A DNA stretch of 64,000 nt from Vreelandella neptunia (lineage in GTDB: Bacteria; Pseudomonadota; Gammaproteobacteria; Pseudomonadales; Halomonadaceae), in contig NZ_CP140255.1 in NCBI RefSeq assembly GCF_034479615.1, positions 744,001 through 808,000 on the forward strand. Reading direction: 5' to 3'. The notes under the pieces were generated by a model that saw only the letters and a list, made by a program, of their open reading frames with translations, made no database searches and was not told where the DNA came from. Below, one piece after another: positions 61,194 to 64,000 of this stretch (position 1 is its first letter; every line of letters begins with the position of its first letter). A program made the translations under genes and the position numbers.

Positions 61194-63269
61194 TTATTTT
61201 TTTAGCACGGGAGCGCTCGTGGCTTTAGGCATAGACTTAATCTGTGGCCGCTCCGCCATAATGCGTGCAAGGCGCTCTAGGGCTAGTTCGAGCCGCTCAA
61301 TCAAGCCTTCCAGCAGTACCCGGCGGTCGGCGGGGACATCGCCATAGGCCATAATCGCTTCGTCCAGCTGTTTACCTGCTTCACGAATCCCTTGGGGCGG
61401 CCGCCCGTTGGCGCTCTCTTCAAACCCGCTAGCTAGCGTGCCTAGTAGGTGGCGATGCGCCTTGCGGATGCGCGGGTGAGGTGCATCATCAAGCCGATCA
61501 CGCAGGCGTAGGGTAGCGGTGCCAACATCCAGCCCGGTCAGGCCTAGAATAAATAGGTGGCGCTGGTCTTCAGGCAGCATGTCGTCATGCTGCGCCAGTT
61601 GCAGCAGTCGATCCGCCATGTGGCCGCTGAAGCGGGTTTCGGCGTCGCGAATCGAGCGCTGGCTTAGCTCATGGATATCGGTGGAAATCGCCTTGATTAA
61701 ACGCCGCCGCCGAAGTCGAGTACCCAGCCCCGGCAGCAGGCGAAAGCCCATGACCACACAGCTTAGCCCGATTACTACGGCCACCACCCGGTTGGCAAAA
61801 CTATCGAACGAGAAGTCCATGCCGTTTCCGGGCATGGTGAGCAGAATATTGAAAATGGTAAATGCCAGGCAGTAACCCATGGTCGCCGGGTTAGTGGCGC
61901 CCAGCAGGCCTAAAAACAGCGGCGTGCCAAACAGCATGGCCAGCATCGGGAAGCCATTGGCCTGGGAGAGCAGCACATGGCCGAACAGAAAAGCACTGGG
62001 AATCGCCGCCAGCATACCCTTATAAAACATCATGGTAATGGCGATGGGATTGTCGCGGCTGGCGAAAAAGGCGGAAAACAGTGTGCCCAGCATCATCGCG
62101 ATCATGGCGCTCTGCCAGGCGGTGACGATCCAGAAAGTCGCCAGTAGCGAAAATACTAGCCCTGAGCGAATGGCGTTAATACCGGCGGCGAGGTGATCGC
62201 GGTGCCAGGCCAGCGGTGATGAGCGCAGTTTATGGCTCTCCGGGGAGGCAATCGCTTCCCGGGCATCAAGCATGATCATGGCGTGGCCGATCGATTCACG
62301 TAGCCCCAACCGCAGACGCCGATCGAGGGGTGCTAAGCTGTTCTCTTCTTCGCTTTCATGAACCCGGTGGCGTAGCGACTGGAGGGCTTTTCTGGCCTCA
62401 ACGACCCCTTTGACGTGTTCGGCATCGCGAAAGCCTTTTGCGATCTTGCCCGCGAGTTCGATACTTTGCGGAGCTAGCCGGTCAGCGTGGTCGTGCATCA
62501 GTTGGTGCAGCGCTTGCAGGTTGGCGAAAAAGCGCAGCGTGCGGCGGGTTAGCACGTGGGTTGCGCGCACTCGGCCGGGGCCTACCGGGCCTTCAAAGCG
62601 GGCGGCCTGGCTGTCGGTTTCCAGCAGGGTTAACGGCACGAGGCTGCTGCGCAGGGCTTTCTGCATCGCTGGAATATCGTCGCTGGCTTCTAAACGCAGG
62701 GCGGCATGCTCGAAGGCTTCGTTGATCACGCTGTCGGCCTGAGTAGCCAGGTGCGTGCCCACATGGGATGGCCAGAGCAGTGAGCTAACCAGCATGGCAC
62801 AGATAGCGCCTAGCCCCAGCTCGGTAAGGCGCGCCACGGCGATATCGAATATTCCGGCGGGCGAACTGCCGCTGGAGATGACCACGATCAGCATGGCCGT
62901 TACGGAGGCCATCAGGCAGCCGTAAGTGTAGTTATTACGCCACAGCGAGCCCACGTAGGTGCACAGCATAATCCAAGCGGTCAGCACGATAAGCGCAGGT
63001 ACGCGGGCCTGAGCGAATAGGGCCATGATCGCGATGCCCGCAACGGCACCAATAAAGGTGCCGACAAGCTGGCAGATGCCTTTCTCTACCACCATGCCAC
63101 TCATGGGGCGGACCTGCAGAAACGCCGCCGACATCAGCGCCCAGTAGGGGCGCTCCAAGTCGAACATCAACGCGATATAGAGAGCGAGCATCATTGCCAG
63201 AGCGGTCTTGATGGCAAACTTGACCGCCGTGGCGTTAGGCGTCAGATAGGTGCTAACAAACGGCGACAT
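61194..63269 (-). CDS. FUSC-family efflux protein (AaeB-like)
   Basis: 691 residues. Two membrane blocks of about six helices (near 10-165 and 345-500), each followed by a cytoplasmic helical domain, as in AaeB/FUSC proteins that export aromatic carboxylic acids. Start MSPFVSTYLTPNATAVKFAIKTALAMMLALYIALMFDLERPYWALMSAAFL is family-typical. It follows the HlyD-like adaptor stop by 3 bp. No outer-membrane factor is seen before the window ends. Confidence 0.92.
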   Translation of the reverse strand: MSPFVSTYLTPNATAVKFAIKTALAMMLALYIALMFDLERPYWALMSAAFLQVRPMSGMVVEKGICQLVGTFIGAVAGIAIMALFAQARVPALIVLTAWIMLCTYVGSLWRNNYTYGCLMASVTAMLIVVISSGSSPAGIFDIAVARLTELGLGAICAMLVSSLLWPSHVGTHLATQADSVINEAFEHAALRLEASDDIPAMQKALRSSLVPLTLLETDSQAARFEGPVGPGRVRATHVLTRRTLRFFANLQALHQLMHDHADRLAPQSIELAGKIAKGFRDAEHVKGVVEARKALQSLRHRVHESEEENSLAPLDRRLRLGLRESIGHAMIMLDAREAIASPESHKLRSSPLAWHRDHLAAGINAIRSGLVFSLLATFWIVTAWQSAMIAMMLGTLFSAFFASRDNPIAITMMFYKGMLAAIPSAFLFGHVLLSQANGFPMLAMLFGTPLFLGLLGATNPATMGYCLAFTIFNILLTMPGNGMDFSFDSFANRVVAVVIGLSCVVMGFRLLPGLGTRLRRRRLIKAISTDIHELSQRSIRDAETRFSGHMADRLLQLAQHDDMLPEDQRHLFILGLTGLDVGTATLRLRDRLDDAPHPRIRKAHRHLLGTLASGFEESANGRPPQGIREAGKQLDEAIMAYGDVPADRRVLLEGLIERLELALERLARIMAERPQIKSMPKATSAPVLKK

Positions 63270-63272
63270 GGG

Positions 63273-64000
63273 TTACTCAGGCTGCTCAGCAGCGTTTCCG
63301 GCAGGGCGGACACGCACGGTTGCCGTCATGCCGACGCTTAGCAGAGTGTCATCAGGGACGTCTTCCAGTGAAATGCGCACCGGAATACGCTGAGCCAGGC
63401 GCACCCAGCTAAAGGTGGGCTCCACTTGCGGTAGCAACTGCTGGTTAAGGGTTGTGTTGCTATCGGCAATGCCTCGGCCAATACCCGCCACTCGGCCCTC
63501 CAGATGGGTGTCGCCGTTCATCAGAATCACATCCACCGGATCGCCCATGTCGATCGACGTCATTTTGGTCTCTTCGAAATAACCCACGACATAGAAGGAG
63601 TTATCCGCGATCAGCGCCATCACCGGCGTGCCGCGATTAGCGTAAGTGCCAGCGGTAAGATGGACATTGAGGATATGGCCGCTAACCGGCGCGGTTATTT
63701 GGGTGCGCGCTAAATCAAGCTGGGCGCTGGCCAGCTCCGCCTGAGCCTGCTGTAAATCAGCGGCGGCAATGCGCGAGTTGATCTGGGCAATCTGCTGGTT
63801 TTCTGCGCTAATCGCACGATTGTTGCTCAACTGGTTACGTCGGCTCTCCTCGGCGCGGCTTAGCTCCAGGGTCGCCTGGCGATGGTCAACCGTGGCCTGG
63901 GCGCTGTCCACCGCCGCTTGGTAACGCGTGTTATCGATCTCAAACAGCGTATCGCCTTGGGCAACCTGATCGGTGTCCACTACTTCAAGTGTGCGTACCC
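63273..64000 (-). CDS. HlyD-family efflux adaptor (AaeA-like, 5' end outside window)
   Basis: The frame is open through the window edge, so the N-terminal signal anchor and first strand are missing. Visible: VVDTDQVAQGDTLFEIDNTRYQAAVDSAQA (lipoyl half), an Ala/Gln-rich coiled coil, LARTQITAPVSGHILNVHLTAGTYANRGTPVMALI and barrel strands ending PVRISLEDVPDDTLLSVGMTATVRV. Periplasmic partner of the FUSC protein downstream. Confidence 0.92.
   Translation of the reverse strand, partial: VRTLEVVDTDQVAQGDTLFEIDNTRYQAAVDSAQATVDHRQATLELSRAEESRRNQLSNNRAISAENQQIAQINSRIAAADLQQAQAELASAQLDLARTQITAPVSGHILNVHLTAGTYANRGTPVMALIADNSFYVVGYFEETKMTSIDMGDPVDVILMNGDTHLEGRVAGIGRGIADSNTTLNQQLLPQVEPTFSWVRLAQRIPVRISLEDVPDDTLLSVGMTATVRVRPAGNAAEQPE

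Overview
The window looks like a chromosomal accessory region of a moderately GC-rich gammaproteobacterium, most plausibly a Halomonas-like member of the Halomonadaceae. The basis is the zeaxanthin-type carotenoid cluster, acidic exported proteins, RND/FUSC efflux operons, MipA/OmpV and YejM-like envelope proteins and dense Shine-Dalgarno-led operons. This taxonomic call is inference. I saw no rRNA, tRNA, CRISPR array or intact insertion sequence.

Layout. 1-3.9 kb: an RND efflux permease (cut by the window start), its lipoprotein adaptor and a phospholipid-methyltransferase-like gene. 3.9-4.8 kb: an AT-rich patch with a transposase-tail-like relic and an orphan membrane ORF. 4.9-9.2 kb: a lipoprotein hydrolase, a RidA-family gene, an unusual HD-domain/LuxR regulator and a divergent exported hydrolase. 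9.3-17.7 kb: a QseBC/PmrAB-like two-component system behind mipA, facing a divergent RND adaptor-permease-Tat-amidohydrolase operon. Three promoters here (mipA, RND, and by position the RidA gene) share one architecture of paired GTAAG-type half-sites 11 bp before the -10, so they probably form one regulon.

17.8-28.3 kb: a tightly packed eight-gene carotenoid operon, crtE-ABC ATPase-ABC permease-crtZ-fni-crtY-crtI-crtB, predicted to make zeaxanthin from C5 precursors, with an ABC-2 exporter embedded between crtE and crtZ. A second response regulator/kinase pair lies directly upstream in the same orientation. A 16-bp palindrome sits just before crtE.

28.6-36.8 kb: a YejM/PbgA-like envelope sulfatase-fold protein, a DeoR-MFS operon with a phased operator array, a TetR-MFS operon, and a divergent AraC/SDR pair. 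36.8-42 kb is a graveyard plus a small LysR-controlled operon: a TetR tail, two RND-permease tails, a second AraC/SDR pair fused by a deletion, and an SDR with its catalytic middle removed. 42.2-50.6 kb: aldo/keto reductase with divergent AraC, XdhC-IorB-IorA molybdenum oxidoreductase genes, and a third two-component system. 50.7-61.1 kb: repeated modules of one regulator (AraC, LysR, TetR) next to an oxidoreductase or MFS pump, several with clear palindromic operators, and one ghost AraC locus whose promoter survives while the gene is dead. 61.2-64 kb: an AaeAB-like FUSC/HlyD efflux operon running off the window end.

The common theme is sensing and disposal of small reactive or aromatic compounds plus envelope and light/oxidative protection. 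All homology statements come from reading translations and motifs by eye; no database search or computation was possible.
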